A DNA stretch of 10,157 nt from Nitrospira sp. (GCA_024998705.1 JACOEF010000392.1:1-10157), one strand, 5' to 3'; numbered from the stretch's first letter, positions 1-6,514 are shown. The notes: generated from the letters alone by a model not told the origin. Program-made: numbers and translations.

Positions 1-202
1 CATGAATACGCCCGTCTTTCATCGGAGCGGCTAAGGCCTGGTAGACCATCCGATGTCGATCCAGAAGATTCTTGCCGAGAAAGCCGCCGGAGGTCACTCG
101 TACAATCAAATGGTCCTGCGTACCGGTTTTATCGATCACGGTCACGGCAGCATCAGGAAACACCTGACGAATGAATGCGGTCACAGCTTCGGCGGTAATC
201 AT
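1..202 (-). CDS. BolA-family protein, N-terminal part (runs off left edge)
   Basis: The gene reads leftward from an ATG at 202-200 and continues past position 1, so only the first 67 residues are visible. The protein opens MITAEAVTAFIRQVFPDA, has a basic/hydrophobic core, then GFLGKNLLDRHRMVYQAL and an ending DGRIH. The F-x-G-K-x-L-x-x-R-H-R-x-V-Y-x-A-L run and the G-x-I-H that follows are the signature of the BolA/IbaG fold, here in residues 41-67 of a family of about 80-100 residues. BolA proteins commonly partner monothiol glutaredoxins, sharing a [2Fe-2S] cluster and acting in iron-sulfur trafficking or regulation. Any glutaredoxin neighbour would lie outside the window. The ATG at 200 is the first possible ATG in an open frame that begins after a stop near 257, and it has no strong Shine-Dalgarno sequence. 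The family call is firm; the exact subtype is not. Confidence 0.87.
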   Translation of the reverse strand, partial: MITAEAVTAFIRQVFPDAAVTVIDKTGTQDHLIVRVTSGGFLGKNLLDRHRMVYQALAAPMKDGRIH

Positions 203-531
203 CTGTCTGGAGAATAACTCATACGGGAAGCCGAAGGCAATCTCATCCGCTGCCCGTCACGGATCAACCCCGGCACATCTCCGGAGCAAGAAACACGTAC
301 CTTTCTTCGGCAACATCTCAGCTACGTAGCGCCTCTTTTCAACTGAACCGGCGTCGATCGCTCCACTCCTCAACAACCACTGGCCTGCTGAACCGTTTCT
401 GTCCCCGCTCTGATCGAGGCGCCGGTGGTGCATTTCACCCGGTCTGGTGGTTCCCAACCACCAGACCGGAATTGCCCCCCGCTCACTTTCTCTAAGTTGC
501 TGAAATCACTCCCCTCTCCAGCATTGTCCCA
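203..531. other. Divergent intergenic region between bolA-like gene and signalling operon
   Basis: I see no convincing gene in this stretch. Short open frames on both strands have arbitrary composition and no family resemblance. It holds the 5' region of the leftward BolA gene, for which I could not find a good sigma-70 promoter, a 10-bp palindrome GCTACGTAGC at 321-330, and the perfect inverted repeat at 439-469. It ends at the sigma-54 promoter that serves the rightward operon. Confidence 0.7.
439..469. repeat. Perfect 14-bp inverted repeat upstream of sigma-54 promoter
   Basis: CCGGTCTGGTGGTT (439-452) is followed by CCC and then its exact reverse complement (456-469). Neither strand has a T-run after the dyad, so a standard intrinsic terminator is unlikely. 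Its centre (454) lies about 105 bp upstream of the transcription start predicted from the sigma-54 promoter. That is the usual distance for the upstream site of a sigma-54 enhancer-binding activator. A binding-site role is therefore my preferred reading. A hairpin separating the two divergent units is the alternative. Confidence 0.8.
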
Positions 532-548
532 TTGGCATGCGTGTTGCT
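532..548 (+). promoter_or_regulatory. Sigma-54 (RpoN) -24/-12 promoter
   Basis: The sequence TTGGCATGCGTGTTGCT matches the consensus YTGGCACGNNNNTTGCW at all but one core position (T for C after TGGCA). The invariant GG (534-535) and GC (546-547) are separated by exactly 10 nt, which sigma-54 requires. The predicted start is an A at about 559, giving a leader of about 53 nt before the response-regulator ATG at 612. An upstream in-frame ATG at 537 lies inside this promoter and so cannot be the translation start of this transcript. Sigma-54 promoters need an ATP-dependent enhancer-binding activator; none is encoded in the window. Confidence 0.82.
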
Positions 549-600
549 GTTACTGCACAGCAAGGACGGCAACTGGCATCAACCATCGACGCAACCATCA

Positions 601-606
601 AGGAGG
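601..606 (+). promoter_or_regulatory. Shine-Dalgarno site fixing the response-regulator start
   Basis: AGGAGG, followed by GGATC and then ATG at 612, is a near-ideal ribosome binding site with 5-nt spacing. It decides the start at 612 over the longer frame from 537 and the in-frame ATG at 639. Just upstream, the 8-mer CAACCATC occurs twice (580-587 and 592-599). Confidence 0.85.
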
Positions 607-611
607 GGATC

Positions 612-1046
612 ATGGGAGAATTTAAATCGGGCTTCTTCATGAGTGAGTCCGCCTGCAACGGTCGGGTGCTCGTGGTGGACGATGAGCCAGACATTCGCAA
701 AGTCGTCCGAATGACCTTGCAGCAAGCCGGCTATGAGGTGATCGAGGCGGAGAACGGGGAAAAGGCCATTGAAGCCATCAACACCGGAGAAAACCGGCTG
801 CTGTTGGACGTTCTCATCTGCGACATCCGCATGCCAAAAATCAACGGAGTTGAGGCCATTGCCTACTTCCAGCAGGAATGGCCGCGTGTCCCGATCATTG
901 TGTTGACCGGCTTCCCCGACACCGACATGGCCACCTCGTTCCTACGGAGCGGCGTCGTCGACTACCTCGTGAAACCGGTCGAGGGAGAAAAGTTACGCAC
1001 GGCCGTAGCCAGGGCAATGGAACAGCGTGAACTGGCCCAACTGTAG
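612..1046 (+). CDS. Stand-alone receiver-domain response regulator
   Basis: This is a 144-residue protein made of one receiver domain and no output domain. After about 17 residues comes VLVVDDEPD with the acidic pair D23/D24. The phosphoacceptor is D71 in LICDIRMP, the conserved switch threonine is T99 in VLTG, and the invariant lysine is K121 in LVKP. All the residues needed for Mg2+-dependent phosphorylation are present. With no DNA-binding or enzymatic domain, it must act by binding another protein or as a phosphotransfer intermediate. It is the first gene after the sigma-54 promoter and is followed by two histidine kinases, which are its likely phosphodonors. Its receiver resembles those of NtrC-like regulators. 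The start at 612 is chosen for its strong ribosome binding site and its place downstream of the promoter. Function is certain at the domain level; the downstream target is unknown. Confidence 0.93.
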   Translation: MGEFKSGFFMSESACNGRVLVVDDEPDIRKVVRMTLQQAGYEVIEAENGEKAIEAINTGENRLLLDVLICDIRMPKINGVEAIAYFQQEWPRVPIIVLTGFPDTDMATSFLRSGVVDYLVKPVEGEKLRTAVARAMEQRELAQL

Positions 1047-1050
1047 TGTC

Positions 1051-1066
1051 GCCTGTACCGACAGGC
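1051..1066 (+). repeat. Hairpin directly after the response-regulator stop
   Basis: GCCTGT-ACCG-ACAGGC forms a perfect 6-bp stem with a 4-nt loop, starting 5 bases after the stop codon. No T-run follows, so it looks more like an mRNA-stabilising or processing structure than an intrinsic terminator. Confidence 0.55.
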
Positions 1067-1079
1067 AGCACCCCCCGCA

Positions 1080-1110
1080 CGTCGGAGAGGTCTCCCAGGC
1101 CTCTCCGACG
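1080..1110 (+). repeat. Second intercistronic hairpin
   Basis: CGTCGGAGAGG (1080-1090) pairs perfectly with CCTCTCCGACG (1100-1110) across a 9-nt loop. No T-run follows on the plus strand. It lies between the regulator and the first kinase, immediately before an ATG at 1113. That ATG has no usable ribosome binding site, which is one reason to prefer the later kinase start. The hairpin could lower expression of the kinases relative to the regulator or protect the regulator message. Confidence 0.6.
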
Positions 1111-1175
1111 GCATGGTGCAACTCAGTGGGAGATCGCTGCCGACCGGATCACGCAACACACCATGGAATGCGGCC

Positions 1176-2225
1176 ATGAAACTCTGTGCGACGAGAATTG
1201 CCATCATCGGAGCAGGAAAAGGCGGAACCGCCCTCCTGGATCTCTTCCATCAAATTCCGGACGTCGAGATCGTCGGCATTGCGGACAAGGATCCGACGGC
1301 TCCGGGACTCAAGCGGGCGCAAGACCTGCGTGTGCCGGTCGCGGAACGGGTGCAGGACCTCATCCAGAATTATGGGGCCAATTTGGTCATGGATGTGACC
1401 GGCGACCCATCCATGGAACCGCTCATCCACGCCCTGAAGCGTCCCGGTGCCGAGGTCCTGAGCGGGGCCGCGACCAGGCTGCTCTGGAAGCTCGTCCAGC
1501 ACCAGTCGAAATTGGAAGCCGAACTATTCCAGGCCGACAAACTGGCCGGGCTGGGTTCCTTCGCAGCCGGCATTGCGCATGACATCAATAATCCGCTGCA
1601 GTTGATTCTCGGACTCGCGGAAAATCTGCAAGAGGAACAGGACCTCGCGGTGGTTCACGAACAGGCTCGCGACATCACCGAAGCCGTCAAACGCACCAGT
1701 GCCATCTGCCGCGACCTGACCCGCTACGCGAGGCGTAACGGCGCCGATGAAGAAGTCATGGTCAACCTCAACACCAAACTGGACGAAGCGCTGCGAATCG
1801 CCCGATATGCCGTCACGCTGCAAGACGTGACCGTCGTCAAACGGTATGCGGAAGAGGCCAGCGTGATGGGCAACCCCGACGAACTCCTGCACGTCTTCGT
1901 CAATCTGATCACAAACGCGGTCCAGGCCATCAACGATCACGGCACACTGACACTCCAAACGACCGTTGGCCCGGACAAACTGGTCACCGCCTCGGTCAGC
2001 GATACCGGCTGCGGCATTCCCAAGGAAGCCTTCTCGAAAATCTTTGAACCACTCTACACCACCAAGCCCCCCGGGAAAGGCACGGGACTGGGGTTGTACA
2101 ATGTGATGTCGGTGATTTCGAAAATGGAAGGCCACATTTGCGTCGAAAGCGACGTCGGTGTCGGCTCAACCTTTCGCATCGAATTTCCACAGGTGCAGCC
2201 GACCATATCATGCGCGCCCCTATGA
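1176..2225 (+). CDS. Soluble histidine kinase with N-terminal Rossmann-like domain
   Basis: This is a 349-residue cytoplasmic protein with no membrane segment. Residues 7-100 look like a dinucleotide-binding fold: a first strand RIAIIGAGKGG with the G-x-G-x-x-G loop at 12-17, a second strand EIVGIADKD ending in acidic D37 (typical of NAD rather than NADP binding), and ANLVMDVTGDPSMEPLI resembling the later strand of dehydrogenase-type domains. A short coiled-coil linker follows, then a HisKA domain with H135 in GIAHDINNPLQ. The ATPase domain has N243/N247 (NLITNA), D276-G280 (DTGCG) and G302-L307 (GTGLGL). The H-D-I-N-N-P box is of the NtrB/DctB-like kinase class. It probably phosphorylates the preceding regulator. 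The start at 1176 gives a protein that begins just before the first strand; an in-frame ATG at 1113 sits against a hairpin with no ribosome binding site. The stop overlaps the next start. The kinase call is firm; nucleotide sensing is inferred. Confidence 0.92.
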   Translation: MKLCATRIAIIGAGKGGTALLDLFHQIPDVEIVGIADKDPTAPGLKRAQDLRVPVAERVQDLIQNYGANLVMDVTGDPSMEPLIHALKRPGAEVLSGAATRLLWKLVQHQSKLEAELFQADKLAGLGSFAAGIAHDINNPLQLILGLAENLQEEQDLAVVHEQARDITEAVKRTSAICRDLTRYARRNGADEEVMVNLNTKLDEALRIARYAVTLQDVTVVKRYAEEASVMGNPDELLHVFVNLITNAVQAINDHGTLTLQTTVGPDKLVTASVSDTGCGIPKEAFSKIFEPLYTTKPPGKGTGLGLYNVMSVISKMEGHICVESDVGVGSTFRIEFPQVQPTISCAPL

Positions 2226-4693
2226 CCAGCACAGCAAATCCTTTGGCGAGCGCCCTCGGATGGGGACTCAAACGCAAGCTCATCGTGTCCATGCTGATGG
2301 TCGGCGTGATCCCTCTTTTGCTCGGCCTTGGGATGGCCTTCCTCCAAGGCTCGAAAGAAATCCAGGTCGTCAGCGGGGAAAGCTTTCAGGCCCTGGCCAC
2401 GGAAGGCGCTCGCAAATTGGACCTCCTCGTGGCGGAAGAAGTGGCCAGAACCTCCCGCATCGCGGTCCACCCCGACGTCGTGCGCGCACTGGAACACCGA
2501 CGCGACGCGCTCCATCCCTCCGACCGGAATGCCGCGGCGCTTGTGCAACAACGAGCCAGCTGGACCGCAGGAGACCCTGCCACGGTCAAAACCATCACCG
2601 GAAATCCCACAGCCCTTCTCCTACAAAGTTTTTACGCCGGCTCCCAGAATGAACCCGACCAACTTCTGCCGCAGGTCGTGCGCGCTGCCACCAAGAAGCT
2701 GTTCATCACCGATGTGCAAGGCAGCCTCTTTGCCGCCCTGACGACCAAAGCCGGCTTCTCCCATGCCGAGACTGCATGGTGGAAAGGCACGTTCAATAAA
2801 GGAGTCGGACAACTGTACATCGAAGACCTTCACTTCGACGAACAGGCCAATGCCTATGTCTTCAGCATTTCCCTGCCGATCGTGGACAGCCTTCGGTATG
2901 AGGTGGTGGGCGTGCTCCACCGAGTCATCGACGCCAAAGAATTCTTCTCTCCTTCGACCCATCCCATCCGGTTCGGCAAGACCGGCCATGTGATGCTTAT
3001 CGATAGCCGTGGCATAGTACTCAGTTGCCCGATCCTGCCGACCGGCGCTCAGCTTTCAAGCGCATCGCTGATTCCCCAGGTGACGGTGCGCCAACCCGGT
3101 TGGGTCACGGCGGATAGTGACGGGCACGGCGGCCAGGGGACCGCGATCATCGGCTTCGCGCCCCTCCCGGAAACCAGCCGTGCCACGAACGGCACGGTGG
3201 AAGCCGGCGCCTGGCACACCTTCGTCTGGCAATCCTCCGACGAGCTGTTCGCCCCGATCCGGCACCTCATGATGTGGATGATGATTCTCGCCGGGATCGC
3301 GCTCGGCCTGCTCGCCACACTGGGCTATTTTGCCGCCAGCCGGATCGTGACCCCGGTCCGTCGACTGCAGGAAGCCGCGCGCCTCATCGGACGAGGAGAA
3401 CTGCAGGAGCCGATCCAGATTCACACGGGAGATGAACTGGAAGAGCTGGCGGTCGAATTCAACCGCATGAACACGCAACTCGAAGCCGCCTTCGCCGGAT
3501 TAAATACCCAGGTGGAAGAAAAGACGCAGGAAGTGCAGTACCTTCAAAAGTCCACGGATCAGGTGCTCGACGCAGTGCCGACGCCGATCATCATGATCGA
3601 TCAGCAAGGCCTCATCCAGTATATGAATCGAGCGTCTCACGAAGCCCTTCATACTCAGGAACAGACCTGGTCAGGCCGCCCGCTCTTCGATGTGCTTCCC
3701 CTGGACGACGAGCATCTCCAAGCGTTACGGCGAGACCTGCGGCTCGTTGAAGAACATGGCCTGACGGCGCTCGCTCGCCCCGATCAAGATCCCGCCGTCA
3801 AAGAAGCGCGCGACCCTCTGAATCAGACGCGCAACCAAGCCTCCTCAGGCCGGCGCGAATTGCGGCTCGGGCCACACCTCTATCACTACGCATGGTTCCC
3901 GCTGGAAAGCCGGAGCGGGGCGGGCAAACGATTCGGCCTTGTGCTGCGTGATACCACCGATGAGAGTCGGCTGCAGGACCAGTTGATCCAAGCCGAAAAG
4001 TCCGGCAGCCTCGATGTGCTGACCGCCGGCATCGGCCACGAACTGAACAACCCGTTGTTTGGGATTCTCGGCCTTGGGGAAGCGATTCAGGAAGAAGCGG
4101 ACCTGGCTCGCGCCAAGGGCTATGCCCCGGACATCGTCGGCCACGGCCGGAAGATGGCGGCCATTATTCGGGACTTTACCGGAGTGGCAACCCGTGAATC
4201 AAAAAGCCAGCGCGTCCCGGTGGATGTGACCGCCCAATTGGAACAGGCTCTGGCCATTGCGCAGACCTCGCACGACTGTCTCGGGCTCAACGTCCAGAAA
4301 CACTACGTGGCGGTGTCGTCCGTCACGGCGCTTCCCGACCAACTTCGTCTGGCATTTCTCAACGTGCTCACGAATGCGATTCAGGCCATGGGCGGACAGG
4401 GGGACCTGTGGCTGACCGCGGACGAACAGGATGACCTGATTACCATCAAGATCCGAGACAGCGGCCCGGGCATTCCCACGCAACATCTCGGGAAAGTCTT
4501 CGATCCTTTCTATACCACCAAGGGGCAAGGAGAAGGATCAGGGCTCGGGCTCACCGTCGCGCAGCGGCTGATCAAGAAGTTCGGCGGTGAGATTCGGCTG
4601 GAGAGTGCGGAGGGTCAGGGCACGACCTGTATCATCACTCTACCGGCGGACAAAGCCGGGGTACGGAAGGAGGAGCCATGCGTCTCATCTTGA
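2222..4693 (+). CDS. Membrane histidine kinase: periplasmic Cache-like sensor, HAMP, PAS, kinase
   Basis: This is an 823-residue sensor kinase. A first membrane segment lies at about 20-41. The large periplasmic region (about 45-345) starts with helices and contains GKTGHVMLIDSRGIVLS, typical of the membrane-proximal part of a dCache sensor. A second membrane segment (about 348-372) is followed by HAMP (VTPVRRLQEAARLIGRGEL), a coiled coil, and a PAS domain from about residue 444. The kinase core has H606 in GIGHELNNPLF, N714/N718 (NVLTNA), D746 (DSGPG) and G772-L777 (GSGLGL), all intact. Its H-E-L-N-N-P box is of the same NtrB-like class as the preceding kinase, suggesting a shared partner. 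The ATG at 2222 overlaps the previous stop as ATGA, a coupling arrangement, and there is no good ribosome binding site of its own. In-frame ATGs at 2210 and 2138 are possible but less natural. The ligand of the periplasmic domain is unknown. Confidence 0.93.
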   Translation: MTSTANPLASALGWGLKRKLIVSMLMVGVIPLLLGLGMAFLQGSKEIQVVSGESFQALATEGARKLDLLVAEEVARTSRIAVHPDVVRALEHRRDALHPSDRNAAALVQQRASWTAGDPATVKTITGNPTALLLQSFYAGSQNEPDQLLPQVVRAATKKLFITDVQGSLFAALTTKAGFSHAETAWWKGTFNKGVGQLYIEDLHFDEQANAYVFSISLPIVDSLRYEVVGVLHRVIDAKEFFSPSTHPIRFGKTGHVMLIDSRGIVLSCPILPTGAQLSSASLIPQVTVRQPGWVTADSDGHGGQGTAIIGFAPLPETSRATNGTVEAGAWHTFVWQSSDELFAPIRHLMMWMMILAGIALGLLATLGYFAASRIVTPVRRLQEAARLIGRGELQEPIQIHTGDELEELAVEFNRMNTQLEAAFAGLNTQVEEKTQEVQYLQKSTDQVLDAVPTPIIMIDQQGLIQYMNRASHEALHTQEQTWSGRPLFDVLPLDDEHLQALRRDLRLVEEHGLTALARPDQDPAVKEARDPLNQTRNQASSGRRELRLGPHLYHYAWFPLESRSGAGKRFGLVLRDTTDESRLQDQLIQAEKSGSLDVLTAGIGHELNNPLFGILGLGEAIQEEADLARAKGYAPDIVGHGRKMAAIIRDFTGVATRESKSQRVPVDVTAQLEQALAIAQTSHDCLGLNVQKHYVAVSSVTALPDQLRLAFLNVLTNAIQAMGGQGDLWLTADEQDDLITIKIRDSGPGIPTQHLGKVFDPFYTTKGQGEGSGLGLTVAQRLIKKFGGEIRLESAEGQGTTCIITLPADKAGVRKEEPCVSS
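4667..4675 (+). promoter_or_regulatory. Strong ribosome binding site of the heme-protein gene
   Basis: AAGGAGGAG lies 2 nt before the ATG at 4678, inside the end of the preceding kinase gene. It supports the start at 4678 and suggests the small exported protein is made at a higher rate than the weakly initiated kinase upstream. Confidence 0.75.
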
Positions 4694-5271
4694 CACTCAT
4701 TCGCGCACGGCCGCTGTGGCTCGCGCTGGTCCTCGCCTGCGCTTCAGCCTATTCGTTGCAAGCGAAGGATGTCGCACCACCCTCAGGGATTTCCCCTGAA
4801 CAAGTGGCGGACTTCGTGCACGCGGTTCTGGATGCCGATCGAACGATTTATACCAATCAGGTCGTCAACCGGATGCAGGCCAAGGGCATCGTGTCCGCCG
4901 CGGAACATTGGGAAAATGAAAATGCCCTGCCGCTGCCGGCCCAGTTCCTTCAGCATTCCGGCAAACTCGTCGCCGAATCAGGAAGAGGGATTCGGTACCG
5001 CCTCATCAGCCTCTGGCCGATTTACCAACGGAATGCCCCCGCCACTGACTTGGAACGCCGAGCCCTGGAAAGTTTTTTGCAGACCCCGGATCGCCCGTTT
5101 ACCGGCATCGTAGCGAGTGGACGCAAACAGTACTTTCAGGCCATCTATTCCGATCGGGCCATCTCCGCCGCCTGTGTAAAATGTCACAACAGCCACCCCT
5201 TAAGCCCCAAGCGGGACTTCAGCTTGAACGATGTGATGGGAGGCATGGCGATCACTATTCCACTGGACTGA
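4678..5271 (+). CDS. Exported Tll0287-like (DUF3365) c-type heme protein
   Basis: This 197-residue protein has an N-terminal export signal (basic start, hydrophobic 13-25, probable cleavage after SLQA at 29) and a single heme-attachment motif CVKCH at 166-170. The body matches the Tll0287-like family: HAVLDADRTIYTNQVV early, RYRLISLWPIYQRNAP in the middle, and the late ISAACVKCHNSHP followed by DVMGGMAITIPL. These domains have a PAS-like fold with covalent heme and are also found as sensor modules in histidine kinases and chemoreceptors. Here the domain stands alone and its start overlaps the preceding kinase gene by 16 bases, so it may be that kinase's periplasmic partner or a redox/gas sensor. 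C21 in VLAC is a weak lipobox candidate. After cleavage at 29 the only cysteines left are the two heme-attachment ones, so the distal ligand would have to be another residue, such as a histidine. The family is confident; the role is inferred. Confidence 0.9.
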   Translation: MRLILTLIRARPLWLALVLACASAYSLQAKDVAPPSGISPEQVADFVHAVLDADRTIYTNQVVNRMQAKGIVSAAEHWENENALPLPAQFLQHSGKLVAESGRGIRYRLISLWPIYQRNAPATDLERRALESFLQTPDRPFTGIVASGRKQYFQAIYSDRAISAACVKCHNSHPLSPKRDFSLNDVMGGMAITIPLD

Positions 5272-5283
5272 CCGGAACAGTCC
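5265..5283. terminator. Small dyad between convergent genes, possible terminator
   Basis: GGACTG (5265-5270) pairs with CAGTCC (5278-5283) over a 7-nt loop and overlaps the stop of the heme-protein gene. It lies where two convergent genes meet, with only 24 bases between them. The stem is short and there is no T-run, so this is a weak call. Confidence 0.25.
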
Positions 5284-5295
5284 GTACACGGGTGA

Positions 5296-6381
5296 TCAGG
5301 ATGCGGTCGGCGGGATGGGAAGGTGCTGCTGCTGGTAGTCGTCCCGGTAGATCTGCAGCGCGGTCAAGAACAGTCCGACCAGAATCGGCCCCAAGAACAA
5401 TCCTAGAATTCCGTAGACCGCCAGGCCGCCGAGCACACTGAAGGTCAGGAGTAACACGGGAATCTCCGCACCCTGCCCGATGAACAGCGGCTTGAGGATC
5501 TGATCGATTGTGGACACGACGCCGATGCCCCAAGCCAGCATCACCAGCCCCTTCCCTATCGCACCGACCCAGAGGAAATACACGGCCACGGGCCCCCAGA
5601 TGAGCGCCGTCCCCCCGAACGGGAGCGGAGCCAAGAGAATCGTCAGGGCCATCAACACCATGGGGAACGGCACACCCAACACCGCATAGGCCGCTCCGGC
5701 GAGCAGCCCCTGCGCAATGGCCGGCAATACAATTCCTTTCACCACGGCACGGATGGTCTGATCCAAGCGAGCCAGGATCTTGTCCTTGTGCGACGCTTCC
5801 AAGGGAATCAGCGCATATAACGAGGCCAGCCATTGTCGTCCGTCTTTGAAGAAGAAAAACAGCGTAAACATCATGACCAGAAAATCGGCGACCAGCATGA
5901 AGACATCCCGCACGAGATCGCTCAACTCGCCCACAATGAATTGACTGAACGTCTTCGCACTCGACAGCACAAATTGTTCGAGATCGCTTTCCCGCCCCGA
6001 TACCCGTTCCAGCCATTCCCTCGCCACATTGCCACCCGGTAGTCCGGACAAACGATTGGGTAACTGCTGGACGCCTCCGGAGGCAATCCATTCACGCACC
6101 GCGCGGTCTGCCGACCCGGCTTCCTTGACCAGCATCACGCTCAAGACGACCAGGGGCACCACCACCAGCGCCAGCGCAGCCAATGTCAGGAGTACGGCAG
6201 AATGCGATTCCCGCCCTCCGAGCCAGGCGGTGAGCCGGACGTGCAGAGGGAAACAGAGATGCGCCAGAATCACCGCCCAGAGGACGGGAAATACGAACGG
6301 GCGAAACATCAACCCCATCTGATAGAACAGTGCCAGCAGGACGCCAAAAAAGCAGAACGCAAAAATCTGTTGTCGATTCAT
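5296..6381 (-). CDS. AI-2E family transporter (PF01594-type membrane protein)
   Basis: This is a 361-residue integral inner-membrane protein of normal length for the family. Hydrophobic segments lie at about 6-24, 29-46, 62-86, 155-179, 215-237, 240-265, 267-292 and 305-345, with a soluble stretch at about 88-150. Family hallmarks are present: LFFFFKDG at 174-181, GIVLPAIAQGLLAG (216-229), PLPFGGTALIWGP (252-264), DQILKPLFIG (293-302) and IPVLLLTFSVLGGL...GLFLGPI (307-333). The family was named after the E. coli autoinducer-2 exporter TqsA. Most members are uncharacterised, and some act as Na+(Li+)/H+ antiporters, so the substrate cannot be read from this sequence. It is downstream of the bactofilin gene on the same strand but separated by 176 bases that contain a plausible promoter, so it may be transcribed independently. 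No strong ribosome binding site precedes the ATG. Confidence 0.92.
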   Translation of the reverse strand: MNRQQIFAFCFFGVLLALFYQMGLMFRPFVFPVLWAVILAHLCFPLHVRLTAWLGGRESHSAVLLTLAALALVVVPLVVLSVMLVKEAGSADRAVREWIASGGVQQLPNRLSGLPGGNVAREWLERVSGRESDLEQFVLSSAKTFSQFIVGELSDLVRDVFMLVADFLVMMFTLFFFFKDGRQWLASLYALIPLEASHKDKILARLDQTIRAVVKGIVLPAIAQGLLAGAAYAVLGVPFPMVLMALTILLAPLPFGGTALIWGPVAVYFLWVGAIGKGLVMLAWGIGVVSTIDQILKPLFIGQGAEIPVLLLTFSVLGGLAVYGILGLFLGPILVGLFLTALQIYRDDYQQQHLPIPPTAS

Positions 6382-6410
6382 AGTCGTGGAGAGTGCACGC
6401 GTTGCACCCG

Positions 6411-6439
6411 TTGATAGCAGAACCTGCCCAGGATGTCAC
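6411..6439 (-). promoter_or_regulatory. Candidate sigma-70 promoter of the AI-2E family gene
   Basis: On the minus strand GTGACA (6439-6434; 5 of 6 match to TTGACA) is separated by 17 nt from TATCAA (6416-6411; 4 of 6 match to TATAAT), with an extended -10 TG in front. The predicted start near 6404 leaves a leader of about 23 nt. The dyad ACGATCATCGT (6451-6461) lies just upstream of the -35 and could be an operator, though it is short. Confidence 0.45.
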
Positions 6440-6514
6440 GCGCTGGTCCGACGATCATCGTGCCTGAGCAGAAAACTGCCGCTAGGCTGGGAGGAGCCCC
6501 TACGAGGCCATGGG

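Noticed and set aside
199..246. 15-codon open frame whose stop overlaps the bolA-like ATG (ATGA)
   Set aside because: The overlap resembles leader-peptide coupling, but there is no ribosome binding site and the peptide (MRLPSASRMSYSPDR) looks arbitrary. Only conservation would rescue it.
439..469. Intrinsic terminator reading of the 14-bp dyad
   Set aside because: There is no T-run on either strand and no gene ends nearby. A regulatory site fits the position better.
537..611. N-terminal extension of the response regulator from ATG 537
   Set aside because: This start lies inside the sigma-54 promoter, upstream of the predicted transcript start. The extension is not receiver-like, and ATG 612 has a near-perfect ribosome binding site.
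1113..1175. 21-residue N-terminal extension of the first kinase
   Set aside because: There is no ribosome binding site and the ATG abuts an 11-bp hairpin. The Rossmann strand starts naturally just after 1176.
1046..1582. Rightward frame starting GTG at the regulator stop (TAGTG overlap)
   Set aside because: The arrangement looks like translational coupling, but the product is Arg/Pro/Gly-rich with no domain and most of it is out of frame over the strongly recognisable kinase.
1524..2135. 203-residue open frame on the minus strand
   Set aside because: It is antisense to the kinase core and matches no family. It is a shadow produced by GC-rich codon bias.
5255..6091. 278-residue alternative frame on the minus strand
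   Set aside because: It overlaps the AI-2E family gene in another frame, with no membrane pattern or family motifs.
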